Of a stretch of 64,000 nt of DNA, positions 36,863-50,143 are shown in pieces. The notes beneath the pieces are model-generated. The model worked only from the letters and a program-made list of their open reading frames with translations. It did no database searches and was not told the origin of the DNA. This DNA comes from Lithospermum erythrorhizon (taxonomy: Eukaryota; Streptophyta; Magnoliopsida; Boraginales; Boraginaceae). The DNA lies in contig JADFUC010001895.1 in the NCBI GenBank assembly GCA_019722365.1, forward strand, positions 248,001 through 312,000. Reading direction: 5' to 3'. The translations under genes and the position numbers were made by a program. Each line of letters opens with the position of its first letter. The stretch's first letter is position 1.

Positions 36863-39800
36863 TATTTTTGTCCACGCAGATAGAGTGTTTGTATAAATGC
36901 CTAAATAAAAACTGATTCTTTTTAGACCCTTTTTAGACCATTCTTCAGTTGGGCAAAAAGAATCAGGCTTTAAGGGTCAAAGGGTAGGAGGATGAAGGAG
37001 AGAGATGAAGTGCGGTGGTTTTAGGGTTGAAGTGGAGGCGACAAGGAGGAAGAAGATGGTGGTCACCTCTGCTTGTTTGGGAAATCTGGATTTTGTATTG
37101 ATATTACATGGGTGATAACATTAGGGGCTTTGGGGGCCGGAGATGATGTAACTAAGGGCAAACATGGAATCCTACATCCACAACGCTACTTGAAACATGG
37201 AATCCTTAGATTCGCCTGGGCTGTTATACACCTTGTTTTCGAATAGTGTTGAGGCACGGATGTAAAATGGTATTTTTCTCCGCATTTATGATATGGTAGT
37301 AGAAGAGAAGTTTAAATTTAAAAATTAAAATTAGTTTCAACTTTAAAAGTTACTGATACGGTGTGTGTATAGTGTTGAGAGATTCACCTAGGTAAAATTA
37401 TTCGCTGAGGGGATAATCCCCAGGAGAATGATAAAATAAGCATGTAAAATAATATTTTATTCATGGAATTATACCCATCGTTAATATCTTTTTCCTCCAA
37501 AATTTTGCCTATGCAAGTGCATATATTATCCTCCATATTTCATTATTTTCGACTCACTTGTAATCTAGTCTCTTTCGATATATTTTCTAGAAGAAAGGTA
37601 TGAATAAATCTCTTCCTGATGTAATAAATTAATTTGCATGTTTAACTCCGTCTACTCGTCGATTGATTTCCAATTGTGAATTGAACTTAAGTGTCAACTA
37701 AAAATAATGTTGCGAACTTATTAACATAGAATGCAAGCAATTTGCATTGTTTATTGTAATTTAATCTTTCACGAAGTCTCCACTTTTGAATGCTAGAAAT
37801 GGCTTGTCGAAATCTGATCATAGGTTAGTCGCACCAAGAGCGGTTGAATCTCGCGATTGAATTTGCTAGAATCTTACGAGCAATTGGAGAGCAAAATCAA
37901 GTCAAAAGCTTGACTCAATTTTTGCTATGTATAAGAAAGGAAGGCGGCTTTGAGAGGGAGGAGAAAAGATGATTATTAGGTTTTCATCTCTTCCTTATAT
38001 AACCCGCTTCTATTTCGTCCGAATAACTCGACTGGATTAACTACTTGGTAAAAGCTGGATAAAGCCCAATTAACCAAGCCCAGATAATATTGAGTGAGTA
38101 ACTAACAAGTACTAATGAGCTTCTCTTGTTAAGCGGTCAGGCAAATAGCAATGTAATTGATTCGGTTTTGTCCCGATTTGTATTTTACATTATCAATGTA
38201 AAACTCGATTAGGTATCGTTGATTTCAATGAACTCCCAATTTAACAATCTCGATTTAATTCCATACATGGAAGATAACTTCAGCGTCATTGTATGTGTGT
38301 GACCTTTTGGGCTCGATAAAAATTAAGTAGTATAATAATATAATTGACCATTATGATTATTATATCGGTTATCACGTGAGATACAGCGATACGTAAGCTT
38401 GATATTATAAATTGAAGTTCCATTTTAATGTTCTGATTACCATTCTTGAACACTTAGTTTGAGTAATCTCGTTTAACTAAAACTAGTAAATGAATTATTC
38501 TGACAATTGTCATAGCGGGCATAATTATAGAGAGAAATCAAAAATACTACGATTTCCAATTATTTACTTACAATCGAGGACATCCAAAGAAACACTGTTG
38601 ATGGAGAGCACAACGGCTGCACGTCAGGAAGCGAGAACCCGGCCGTCCTCTTTGCCCACGACTGCAAGCTACATCGACTAAGAGCAAGAAAAGAAAGAGC
38701 GAATCACGTCTTTTGACCTCCAGCGTCCACCGGAGAGGAGGCAAATCTAGATTAAGTTGGAGGTAGATCTAGATAGGTTGGAGAGAGACGGATCTGTTTT
38801 TTGTGTTTGGAGACATATGTTTTTTTGGGGTCCAAATGTGACCAATGTAGCCTCTTAACCCTTTTCGAGGGACCTAAATGTATTAAATATGTGATAGGTG
38901 AAACTTTTGATAGCCTTTATTAGTTATTAGCAAGTAGTGGGGAATTTGAACATTGTGTCTTTCCTGCAAAAAACAATTTCAATGACATCTTATGTCTCTT
39001 TGCTACTTTGATATTAATTCTTTATCTTATTTGATTGTCGAGTTTTTCTTGTTAGCCGAGGGCATTACGGGGAGGCTATAGTTCAAGGGGTTATATTACT
39101 TGTGCTATGATGGGGTCATCGTTCGTAGTAGTTGTAAGATACCCGGTAAACAACAGGACTTGATACCAAGAAAAATACATTCATTCATTCAAATTGAAAA
39201 CCTGATCTGAGACTTGTACCATGAAAATTCATCCCATTAAACATCAAAATACAAGAGATTTCGCCTTCACATAAACTAGAAAATCACAAAAAAGCCTATA
39301 ATTTGATATAATCGTGAATTGGGGAATCACTTATGACCGCGATTGCAATTGCGAGTTGGACTATCGAAACCAAACAATAAAAATAATTAGACACAAATCA
39401 ACACCATGAACCCAAAATCCACACTTTTTAGATTCCCAGTTTCTCTAACTTATCCTTTCGTAACGAATCACGACAAGAGGAGATCTGGGTTAAATGGCTT
39501 GACTCCCAATCGACACCCACGAACCCGATCTGCACATCTCACGAACCTTCTTCCAGGATTCTTCTTTGTGAAGCTTACCCACTCAACAACGTATTTCCGC
39601 ACCAACACCTAATATCGGATTCGTGTGGCCCCATGAAGAAGTTGCCCTTGGTTTCTTTGAATTTTTCAATTTGGGTTCTTCAATTCTTCTAATTTAGGAT
39701 TCTTCAGTGTTTTTGAAGTCAGCAATGGGGTCAAATCATTTTAATAGACAAAATTTTCATCCCATTATTTGTAATTAATAATGTCCCTCTAATTAATATA

Positions 39801-40405
39801 AGAAATTACTAATTTATTCTTCACTTAATCAAGCAGTGCATCCCACGCACCCCAAATGAAATGGATATAGTGTTTTTGATGTCAAAATCGTGCTGGGAGT
39901 GCCTAGACAAGATAAATAGTATAGGGATCTGCCCAAGAATAGATTAGAGGTCTACCCAAACAAGATAAATAATATATGGTAGCAAAATTAGCAGCATGGA
40001 TTGAAGTACTCGGTCAAAAAGCCTTGATTTAATGAATTTGTTCTGTACATTAATAAGAATATTGCATATGAATTGGCTCAAAGTTACACAACTTGCATAA
40101 CATATGAAATGACATGAACAAAACATCGATTTAAATGACACTATTTGCATAAGAACAAGCATCATTTAAAGTCCAAGCGGCATTTGTCTGAGCCTGTTCC
40201 CCACAATTTTCGGTAGATTGTAAAGCAACAAAAGCAGCTCTGATGAGCGGGGAAGTAAACTGACAGACAAAGCAATAAGGAGTAGTAATTGTCCGATGGA
40301 TAAGCATGTATAGAAAGACAAGACTAACGACAAGCTTTCAATAGCATGGTAATGACAACAACATCCTGAAGCTATTCCTGAAGTGAGAAAACCAATGTCC
40401 TACAA
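36863..40405. other. Gene-poor region, probable old element debris
   Basis: About 3.5 kb without a supported gene. The part next to 36863 is the PPR promoter, with TTTAGGG-like text near 37020. At 37790-38420 the sequence looks like a 5' leader or solo-LTR-type region, but no terminal duplication could be confirmed. Short open frames at 38490-38681 and 39406-39612 match nothing I know. The end before 40406 is the 3' flank of CSN8. Confidence 0.4.
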
Positions 40406-42282
40406 CTAGTGTTCAAGATGGAATACATATTCCGTAAGGCGCTGCAATTTGCTTGGATCCACTTTCTGCGCTGAAGAGACTGCACGTCTCTCCACGGTTA
40501 GCATCTGAGAAGAAGGATCAAGAGTCCAACCTTGTTCGAGCACATCTGCAGACAGCCAACAAGGGGAGTCATATCCAGTAGACAAGCTTAGAAGACACCC
40601 ATTCTGTCATCTCTATAAAAGATACTGTAATCTACCTATTGCTCTGATTGAGCTTGAAGACATTACTATTGCATATCATATCTGCATTGCCATGCATATG
40701 TGGATGTATGATGCATTAAAGTAATGGATTATGAGAAGGCAGACCAATATGTCATTAGAAGACAACTCTTAAAAGCTTATAGAATTCACTAATCATGTCA
40801 AAGAGGATGCAAAACATTCTTTAAGAAAAACTGCAGATATCAAGCAAAAAACGATTCAAAATACCAACACTTGTAATCAAAGAACTCTGAGCTCCTAAAA
40901 GTTGTTTAAGTTGACCAGTTGAAAAGCATAGGTGAAGTAAATGACAATTTAATGAACGGAAGAATGTAAGAACACTAACTTATTTAGTCTTACATTTAGT
41001 AGCCTCATCCTCGCTCATTCCCAAAAAAAGGGCAGTATCTTGGATGCCTATGGTTGAATAAGCAGAAAGCAATAGCTGAAATATACTCCTGGTATAATTT
41101 TCTGCATAAAATTTTAAATCAAGTTATAAATAATCACAACTTAAAAAAACAAGGAGCTTGAATCTACTAAAGAAGAAAGAATGAAGAAATAATTAATGAA
41201 GAATAACTGGATGGATTTAACTAGTTTCTAATACAGTGCAACAATATCTAGTTTCCATAGCAGATCATCCATTCGACAAGAAGTATTCCCATAGCAGATC
41301 AATGACTTTTCATTGAATTTGCAACTTAATTAAAATCTGTTTAATTCGATAAGTCAAATACAATTTATCACACACAATTTGCTACAGCAATACAGCATAA
41401 GCAGAGTCGACAAAAGTTTTTATTTGAAGAACTTAAACTGCATTGGGTGATTCGGATCATACAGACTGAAAAATCTCAAGTTCTAAACTAACAGTAACAT
41501 AATCGAACAACGGATCCACAAGCCAAAAGCTGATTAAAAAAAAAAGCGACTAAACTACAGAAACAAACCAGCAAATGCAGGTACAAAATCTCAACTAACT
41601 GTAAACATAACTGAACAACGTTGAATCCAGAAGCAAAAAAGCAGAGATAGATGATGAAAAGCGACTGAAACTACAGAAATTCACCAGCAAATGCGGCCAC
41701 AATGCCTTGCAGTTCCGGGCCCCAATTAGTCTCACGAAGAGCGTGGTGAACTCCAGCATAGTCCTTGGTCCACAGCCTTTGTCCAATTTTCCACACAGTG
41801 CCAATCCCGGGGGTCCTCTCCTTAATCGCCACGGGTATCGATTTCCACAAAAACCTAGCACTGTTACTGCAACTCAAACACAAAATCTCATCACTCCCTT
41901 AAACAATATCAAATCCCTAAAAAATTACTCAAAAAACAAGAGAAATAAGCTGAAATTACATGTCATCAACATAAATGTGGCCTAGCAAGTGAATAGCATA
42001 GGGCCACTCATCATGAAACGCAATACCTTCCGCTGCAGCCTACAAACCAAAATCATATGATAAAATAATTACCCTCTCCATCCCAAAAAGTTGTCCAGTT
42101 CAAATACTTTATTATTAATATGATAAGTTTGATTTAAAACAAAGTTGTTAATTAATGCTCGAAATTGAAAAAACAAATTGCAGAATAAAAATAATTACTT
42201 GGAGCATAAGATTATCGCATATGTCTGCGATCTTATCGTACGATTGAGATGATAAAGCATCGTTGAGAACTGAAAAATCCAT
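40406..42282 (-). CDS. CSN8: COP9 signalosome complex subunit 8
   Basis: CSN8 (Arabidopsis COP9) is one of the eight subunits of the nuclear COP9 signalosome, which removes NEDD8/RUB from cullins and is needed for repression of photomorphogenesis. Five minus-strand exons (42282-42199, 42039-41960, 41866-41685, 41101-40994, 40545-40406) join in frame to exactly 197 aa, the same length as the Arabidopsis protein. Family text runs end to end: MDFSVLNDALSSQSYDKIAD at the start, HDEWPYAIHLLGHIY, ARFLWKSIPVAIKER, IFQLLLSAYSTIGIQDTALF (the PCI core) and KVDPSKLQRLTEYVFHLEH at the end. The exon 3 donor is G|GTGAAT: the other nearby GT breaks the frame. No damage is seen. Its promoter carries two TGGGCC/T elements. 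Confidence 0.95.
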
Positions 42283-42350
42283 TGTCGACAAACTTGTTGT
42301 GGAGCTTCACGAGGTTGTACACTCCTCCGCTGCGTACACCTTTGTCTTAG

Positions 42351-42388
42351 TGGGCTGATAATGGACTCCAAACCTTATTAAATGGGCC
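42351..42388. promoter_or_regulatory. Two site II (TGGGCY) elements upstream of CSN8
   Basis: TGGGCT at 42351-42356 and TGGGCC at 42383-42388 lie about 70 and 100 bp before the CSN8 start codon. TCP-type site II elements are common in promoters of growth-related housekeeping genes and work in either orientation. Confidence 0.55.
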
Positions 42389-42399
42389 ACATAATAGAA

Positions 42400-43384
42400 G
42401 CTAGTCGAGTCTAAGGAACCTGTGAACCGGGCCGGCCCCAGTAACGTATTCAGCGGGCCCCAGAGCCCGTTAACAGGCAGGTCGGGCCTGGGCACTGTGC
42501 GGGATTCGAGGCAATATCGGGCGAGTTTACAATATTATGATTATTATTTTTTGCTAAATGGTGCCCGTTGGAATTTAACGAATTTACCGTTTGAGCTTTT
42601 GATAAATTTAGTTAAATTGAACAAATAACATTTGCTTAAATTGAACAAAATAACATTCTAATAGAAATACCTTTTATTAATACTTCAAAGAGTTATTTTT
42701 AAGATACAGTCGTTTTACCATGGCGTTAATGCAGTACAAGCGAACAACGGGCCTGTCTGATGATTACGTTCAATGTCTTTTTCGAGGATGAAACACAGAA
42801 AGTTACAAAGTAGCCTTGATTGGGTTGTGGCGTTCCGCGGAAATTCAGCCCGCCCGATCGGTAGAGTAAAAATATGGTGTGTTTCGTCGCCATCCTCGGA
42901 CCTTTCATTTTCGATTTTCACGTCATACAGCTCGTCATCAACAGCTAGCTTACAATCACCTTGCAAAAAGTTGGCCTTGAACCAGCGGGAGGTAACTTTG
43001 ATTTTTTCGTTATAAAATGTGTTTGACTAGTGATATTGGTGTCTTTTGGATTTTGATATAATGTGTGTAACATGCCGTTGGATTGATGATTGGGTGCTAA
43101 GAAGAATTATATTTTAGATCGATTGCTAAAGATAACAATATTCAAATTTGAATGTATGCTTGCATGAGCCAGCGGGTGCAAATGTTTGAATAGGTTTACT
43201 TGATTTCGTTTTGATAATGCGTCGAGAATAATCTGGGTTTCGGTGAAAGATTAAAGATGCATATTAAACGGTTTTTAGTAGACTTTCATGTTAGATGTTT
43301 ATGTCGCGTCCTTGATTAGTTGCCAAATATAGAATAAAAGTGGTTTTGTGATGAGTTTATTTTACCAATTCGTGAGCCGTTAAT
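42400..43384. other. GC-rich patch and degenerate DNA before the hAT remnant
   Basis: 42425-42520 contains GGGCCGGCCCC, GGGCCC and GTCGGGCCTGGGC words, the composition seen near ends of plant hAT elements. 42715-43015 is open in several frames without recognisable domain text. The rest is AT-rich and probably the decayed 5' part of the transposase gene that follows. Confidence 0.4.
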
Positions 43385-44420
43385 TTTGTTGTTAATGGAG
43401 TTAGAAGACATGAGATATAAAAATTTGGTTGAGGCTTCGTGTAAGGATTTAAAAATTAATTTTGGTTGTGATACTAGATGGAACTCGACTTCACGATCTA
43501 CTAGTTCGTGCATATATGTATAAGGAGGAAATCGCGACATTTATAAGATGATCTTGATTGGTTATTATGTTCAGCTCACATATAATAATTGGAAATATTG
43601 TTATAGATCTTTTTAAGTTCTAGAGCCTTTTAAAGATTATACTAAAGTTTTGTCTTCGATATGAACCAAATATTCATATGCTGGCTTGGGAATGTCTTAG
43701 TTAATCTTTCCATTCATATGACTAAACATAGAGATGGTTATGTTGTTAGAGATATGGTTCCGAATATGGAAGACAAGTTTTTAAAATATTTTCATCATAT
43801 CTCACATGCATATGCAATTGGTATAATCTTGGATCCTAACGCTAAATTAAGTCATTTTAATTTCTATGTGAAATCGTATTATGAAGCATTAGTACCCTTT
43901 AATAAAGAGTTTTGATGTTCAAAAATGGAAAGATGGAATTGAAACGTATATATATAACATGTATAGCAAATATCAATCAAGGTATGGACAAGGTAAGGCT
44001 GCACCTTCTAGTAGTGTACAAAGTTTTAATGTGTCTGCGCGGGAGTTAAAATACGAAGTCAACATGATCACCTTAAGAATGCTTTACAATTATTAGGTGA
44101 AACTAATCCAATCGCTCCACAGAACTTTCGTAAGGTTAACTCAATATTTAACTACTAACTTTGAATTGAGTCAATATAATGATAAAAATCCTTTTGATAT
44201 ATTTAAAATGGTGGGCGAGTAAGGAAGCATTGTTTCCAGTATTATCTAAGATGGAAAAATATTTTCTATACTTGTGTCTTACAATAGCTAGTGAATCCAT
44301 TTAGTATGGCGAAGCTAATACACTCAAAGGCAGTCCAAGACACCTGAGCTTAGCGATTGAAGTATGTGTTTGTATCAAAGGTTAATTCGACCGCTGAGCA
44401 TAGGATACGAATGGGGCGCA
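43385..44420 (+). pseudogene. Degenerate hAT-superfamily transposase
   Basis: hAT transposases cut and paste DNA through an RNase H-like core and dimerise by a C-terminal domain. Pieces appear in the right order over several frames. The TRWNST motif (DTRWNST near 43470) is followed by the linker region with KYCYRFF/LEPFKDYTKVL-like text near 43590-43660. Then comes MEDKFLKYFHHISHAYAIGI plus ILDPNAKL at about 43760-43850. Next is DKNPFDIFK at about 44185-44215 and the dimerisation block SKMEKYF...TIASES at about 44250-44300. Many stops and frame changes separate them (for example the TGA after NKEF near 43915). The zinc-finger BED end was not found. Non-functional remnant of the RICESLEEPER/BED-hAT kind. 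Confidence 0.75.
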
Positions 44421-45106
44421 CTAATGGAAGGAAAGAAAAAAGATTTGTTCGACGATCTTAGTGACATTGAGAAGAAGAAATTGGAAGTAGACGAAAACAA
44501 CACAATAGAAATATACTCCGACAAGAAGAATCCGAAGATGAACTAGCGTATAATAATTAGATTTGTATAGTTTTACAATTTTGATTGAATGAAACTCATA
44601 AACTCATGGCCAGCAGTATAAACTGTGAGCGGCTTAATAAAATATCTATTTTAATACCTTTAAATGGCATTAAAAGCGGCATGGCATTTCACCGTGCTTG
44701 ATTTTAGCGCTTTAGTAAAAGCGTGGTACCGTTATTGCTTCAACGTTACCCGTATAAGTCAATAATGGCTTATACTCTACATGGTCATGACCCACCATTA
44801 TAAAAAACAAACGACCCACTATTTGGTATTTCAGCGTGGTACCGTTTTGTTGAAAGCAGGTATCACGTTGTCTAATCTAAGCTAAACATTACATGAAGTG
44901 AAGCGGTGGTACCGTTTAATCAAATGGTACCACGTTTATAAAAGGTTTAGCGCGATTTTGAACTTCATCTAATAACTTCCACAATTTTAAACTTCGAGCC
45001 ACAGATTAACCTACAATTTCTTCCATTTATTCACCATATCAACCCATAAACTTCTTTTATACTCTCTATTTGCAAATCTATTGTTCATTAACTTTTCAAT
45101 TTCAAA

Positions 45107-45319
45107 ATGGCACCCAAAAAACAACAAAAAAAGGGGCAAGAGGGGGCACAATTACAACGAGGATCAAAGAAGAGGGCTAGACATGTTGTAGTGGAGGAAG
45201 AAGAACCACAATATGAAGAACAACAACATGAGGAAGTCGAGGAGGCCGAACTCGAGGATGTTGGGGTTGTGGAAAGTGGAGCCTCAAATGCAAGGCAAAA
45301 GAGAATGTATCTGGAGTAG
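45107..45319 (+). pseudogene. Basic/acidic N-terminal fragment of a transposon ORF
   Basis: 70 codons from ATG to TAG. A Lys/Gln-rich start (MAPKKQQKKGQEGAQLQRGS) with a nuclear-signal-like KKRAR is followed by a Glu-rich stretch. Such MAPKK/MPPKK starts are common in ORFs of plant transposons carrying the so-called putative plant transposon protein domain. The frame stops just before the next ORF, so the two are probably one gene broken by mutation between 45300 and 45487. Confidence 0.4.
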
Positions 45320-45486
45320 AAAGCGAGAGATCAAACAATTCTGGGTAACCTCCTATTCAATACTTAGATGGCCTTCAAATAAGTAATATTTGTACATTTA
45401 GTTGTGAATGGTATCCGAGGAAATTGTTATGCGGTCCATAAGTCGATAGTATAGATCGTAAGGCCGAACTTGATAATGGCGACCCT

Positions 45487-46032
45487 ATGATAGGACTTAC
45501 ATTTAATGTTAACGGTGTACAAGGGATGATAACGGAGGAGGATTTAAGAAGTGAGTTTTTTATGACTAGGCATGAGGATGATGACGAGGGATGTATAGAG
45601 GATTATCCCACTAGGGGGTGGTGTGAGAATTGGCCGATAAGACAAGAAGAATGTGCTAAGATTCTTAACAATAATCGTAGAGCCCTCAATCCCAAGTTAG
45701 TTTATAAGTACAATCTAAATGGGGCGGGGAAGTTTGTATCGAAGAGGTGGTCCGAGTTTTGTTTCACTACTAGTCGAGGCCACCGAACTAAAAGCGTAAT
45801 ACAAATGTTACTTAACTTAGGCGTGATGAATGATACAAAGGTTAACTACCCTTACATTATCCTAGAACATATTTTTTACCATAAAAATAAGGGGCCACAA
45901 TATGGCATAATCTTGTCCCATTTGTTGGTTAATGTAAAAAATGTGTCTGTCTTAGAATGTCATAAGCTCGAGGTTAATAAGGCGTCGATAGTACGAAAAG
46001 CTTCAATTGCTAAATTTGAGGTTTATTTGTAG
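45487..46032 (+). pseudogene. Plant-transposon-domain ORF fragment, 181 codons
   Basis: Open for 181 codons. The order of features fits the plant transposon protein domain found near many retro- and DNA elements: a FNVNGVQGMITEEDL segment (pattern F-x-V-x-G-V-x-G-x-I), an acidic insert, ALNPKLVYKYNLNG, a TTSRGHRTKSVIQMLLNLGV segment (where relatives read L-P-x-S-H-x-x-x-V) and HIFYHKNKGPQYGIILSHLL. Downstream to about 46140 the text stays partly coding-like (KWEILNVLREELGKGYGTQW) but stops follow. Not a cellular gene, and probably inactive. Confidence 0.45.
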
Positions 46033-46599
46033 GAGGCGTTGAGTTCAAAGTGGGAGATTCTGAATGTTTTGAGGGAGGAGTTGGGCAAAGGGTATGGAAC
46101 TCAATGGATGCGAGAGCCCGGCTCGATAGGAGTTAGTACCTGAATGCAGGCGGGGCCGGGAGGGAGGTATTTCCTTTGAAGAATGAGGTGACCTCGATGA
46201 AGACGAAGGTAACGGATTGCGCCAAAGAAGTCGATGTGATGGGATACAAAAAAGGATGATGAAGCGATATAGCGTGGATGAGGATCCATATGGGTGGGAT
46301 GTCGGGCTATTCGGAGGATCGCACAAGATTTTTTCCCAATGACTAGTAGCTCCCCAGCGATGCCGCCTCTCCCGGCCAGACCCTGCGATGATGCCCCGAC
46401 CTTCGTCGATCGAAGGACGTGAAGAAACACATGAATGAATGTGTTTATATATTCATATGTATGATGTTTATGGTGTTTCAAGTTTGAACAATATTTTTTA
46501 TTTACGTACTTTTATTTATGTATGATGGTTATGGTGTTTGAACAATGATGGTTATGGTTATGTTTTTTATTTACGTACTTTTATTTATGTATGATGGTT

Positions 46600-46830
46600 A
46601 TGAGCAGATGTTCCAGAGTATGTTTTTATATGTTGTGAATGTTGTGAATGGTGTATTAGTGAAGATGTTGTAGATAAGTGTAGTAAGAGCGATATGTTGT
46701 GAATGTTGTGAATGGTGTATTAGTGAATGTTGTGAATGGTGTAGTAGTTTGATATGTTGTGAATGGTGTATTAGTGAATGTTGTGAATGGTGTAGTAGTT
46801 TGATATGTTGTGAATGTTGTTATATTTGGT
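46600..46830. repeat. GT-rich minisatellite in the transposon block
   Basis: Alternating variants of GATATGTTGTGAATGTTGTGA and ATGGTGTATTAGTGAATGTT repeat at least four times, next to a similar GTATGATGGTTATG repeat at about 46515-46600. Tandem arrays of this kind sit inside some plant DNA elements near one end. Confidence 0.75.
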
Positions 46831-47028
46831 AATGTTACTGAGTGATGGGTTATTAGTGAGAGTGCACGCTTTACTGCTATGGCATTAGTGCGGATTTGGA
46901 TGGAGCGGTACCACGTTTACTGCGAAAGAACTATAATCTTGGTATTAGCGATGGTACCGTTTCATATGAAGCATTTCCACGATGAACCTAGTATTAACGT
47001 GGTACCGTTTATGTAAACGATCTTAAGT

Positions 47029-47235
47029 TAATAGAAGCTAAAGGGGCGCCGAGCCGTACGGGCGAATACCCACCAAATATGGAGTGGGCTCGAGCAGGGC
47101 ACGAGGCCAATCCGGCCGAAATCCGACCCATTTACTTGAACGCCGGGGGCGTTCGTGGGCGCAGTGGGCCGGCCAGTCGAACGGGTTGGTGGGCGGCCAG
47201 AGAAACCCGGTTCGGTGCAATCTAATAGAAGCTAG
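47029..47235. mobile_element. GC-rich insert bounded by a 12-bp direct repeat
   Basis: TAATAGAAGCTA occurs at 47029-47040 and again at 47223-47234, enclosing about 182 bp that is far more GC-rich than anything nearby. The insert begins with GCGCCGAGCCG and ends, on the other strand, with GCACCGAACCG, an 11-bp near-perfect terminal inversion. This looks like a small inverted-repeat element with its target duplication, or an end piece of the hAT element. The same word also occurs at 42392-42403. Confidence 0.45.
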
Positions 47236-47845
47236 GGCGGCTAACGAGAGAAGTGGGCGGAGGAGCCTTGCGTCGTTCGCTTCTTGGACTCGAGCATTGC
47301 GTCCGTGTCCATAGGACAGGTAGCTTCTTAGTGTGGAATGTAGAGCGATACATTGGAGGTATTGAGATGCGTCTAGGCCCGGTAGTTAGTGTGGCAGCCG
47401 GATAGAATCTTGCTGGAAATCCGCTTTGAGCGTCTGTTAAACCAACTATTTTACTCCGAAATGGTAGTTATTTATTTTTAGAAGGAGAAAAATGGCTAGT
47501 TTTTTTGTGAATGCAGTTAGTCCAAGCGGACTTCTATTAATATATTATCTTCTTTCGATGAGTTTATTATTTAAATAAAAGAATTTAGTTATTAGGCGTC
47601 ATTAATTAAGACAAGGTGAATCCAACTTAAGGGATATGTATCATCACGTTTGGTTTAATTAAGCGGACGTCTGCTACTTTAACGACGTGTGCGAAGGTGA
47701 TTGAAGCAGTCGCGGAATGCCGTAGCGAGAGCATTAATGCGGGGCGAATTGTTTGGTTAAAATATTAGCACACCCAAAGTTATCAACAAAACGAACAGGT
47801 AGGACTAATGTCTAATAGAAGGGAATCATTTTTGGGGTTTATATT
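47236..47845. other. Spacer before the RPL3 promoter
   Basis: Mixed composition, no gene recognised. GC-rich to about 47420, then AT-rich. Confidence 0.45.
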
Positions 47846-47908
47846 TGGGCCTTGTTGAAAATGAGCCCAGATTTCATCTATAAATTGGTCCTCTTGGAGC
47901 TAGGGTTT
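47846..47908 (+). promoter_or_regulatory. RPL3 core promoter: site II, TATA, telo-box
   Basis: TGGGCC at 47846-47851, AGCCCA (site II on the other strand) at 47864-47869, CTATAAATT at 47879-47887 and TAGGGTTT (telo-box AAACCCTA reversed) at 47901-47908. This ordered set is the known signature of plant ribosomal-protein promoters. A 5' untranslated intron probably runs from a GTACC donor near 47941 to the TTTTTTAG acceptor near 48346. Confidence 0.75.
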
Positions 47909-48355
47909 TTAGTGCATCACATTTCGCCGTTCGCTCTCTAGGTACCTTGGTCTCTCCATTAATTATTCGTTTAGTGTGTAGTAATTTGGTGAATTATTTT
48001 GATTATTTGTAAGATTTCAGTTTATATATGCTGCTAATATTATATATATGTTTCTTCGTGTTAGCTAAACTCGTTGTATATTAACATTTAGAAAATGAAA
48101 ACATCTATGGTATAATTTATTTAGACATATTGTGTTTGATTTGATAATGTTGTTTATGTTATGTAGTTAATGTTGTATTTTCAGATGTGCTGATTTAGTT
48201 GTCAAGCTCCTTTGGTGAATATAGTAAATGATTAGTTGATTATTAGGTGTTTGATTCGATGATAAGGTGCTTGTGTTTATCGAGATTTTGGTTGATTGAT
48301 TGTATTTGTGTTATTTATTCTGGTTGTATTTATGTATTCTTTTTTAGTGAATTGA

Positions 48356-50143
<1,788 letters not shown>

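Larger units (their letters stand above)
44700..47012. mobile_element. Probable DNA transposon with GGTACC subterminal repeats
   Basis: The block is bracketed by clusters of a GTGGTACCGTTT word and its reverse complement. On the left they sit at 44723, 44836, 44906 and 44926 (inverted); on the right at 46906 (inverted), 46951 and 46999. Clustered short repeats inside both ends are the layout of transposase-binding subterminal regions. Inside are a lysine-rich ORF and an ORF with plant-transposon-domain-like text, both on the plus strand, and a GT-rich minisatellite. Exact termini and target duplication were not resolved. It could be CACTA-, MULE- or hAT-related, and nested inside the older hAT remnant. 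Confidence 0.5.

Noticed and set aside
37790..38420. Possible LTR or retrotransposon leader
   Set aside because: Style of sequence is suggestive, but no second copy, no TG...CA ends and no pol text were found in the window.
47041..47222. Fragment of ribosomal DNA because of the high GC content
   Set aside because: No recognisable 18S, 5.8S or 25S text; bounded by direct repeats, so an inserted element is more likely.
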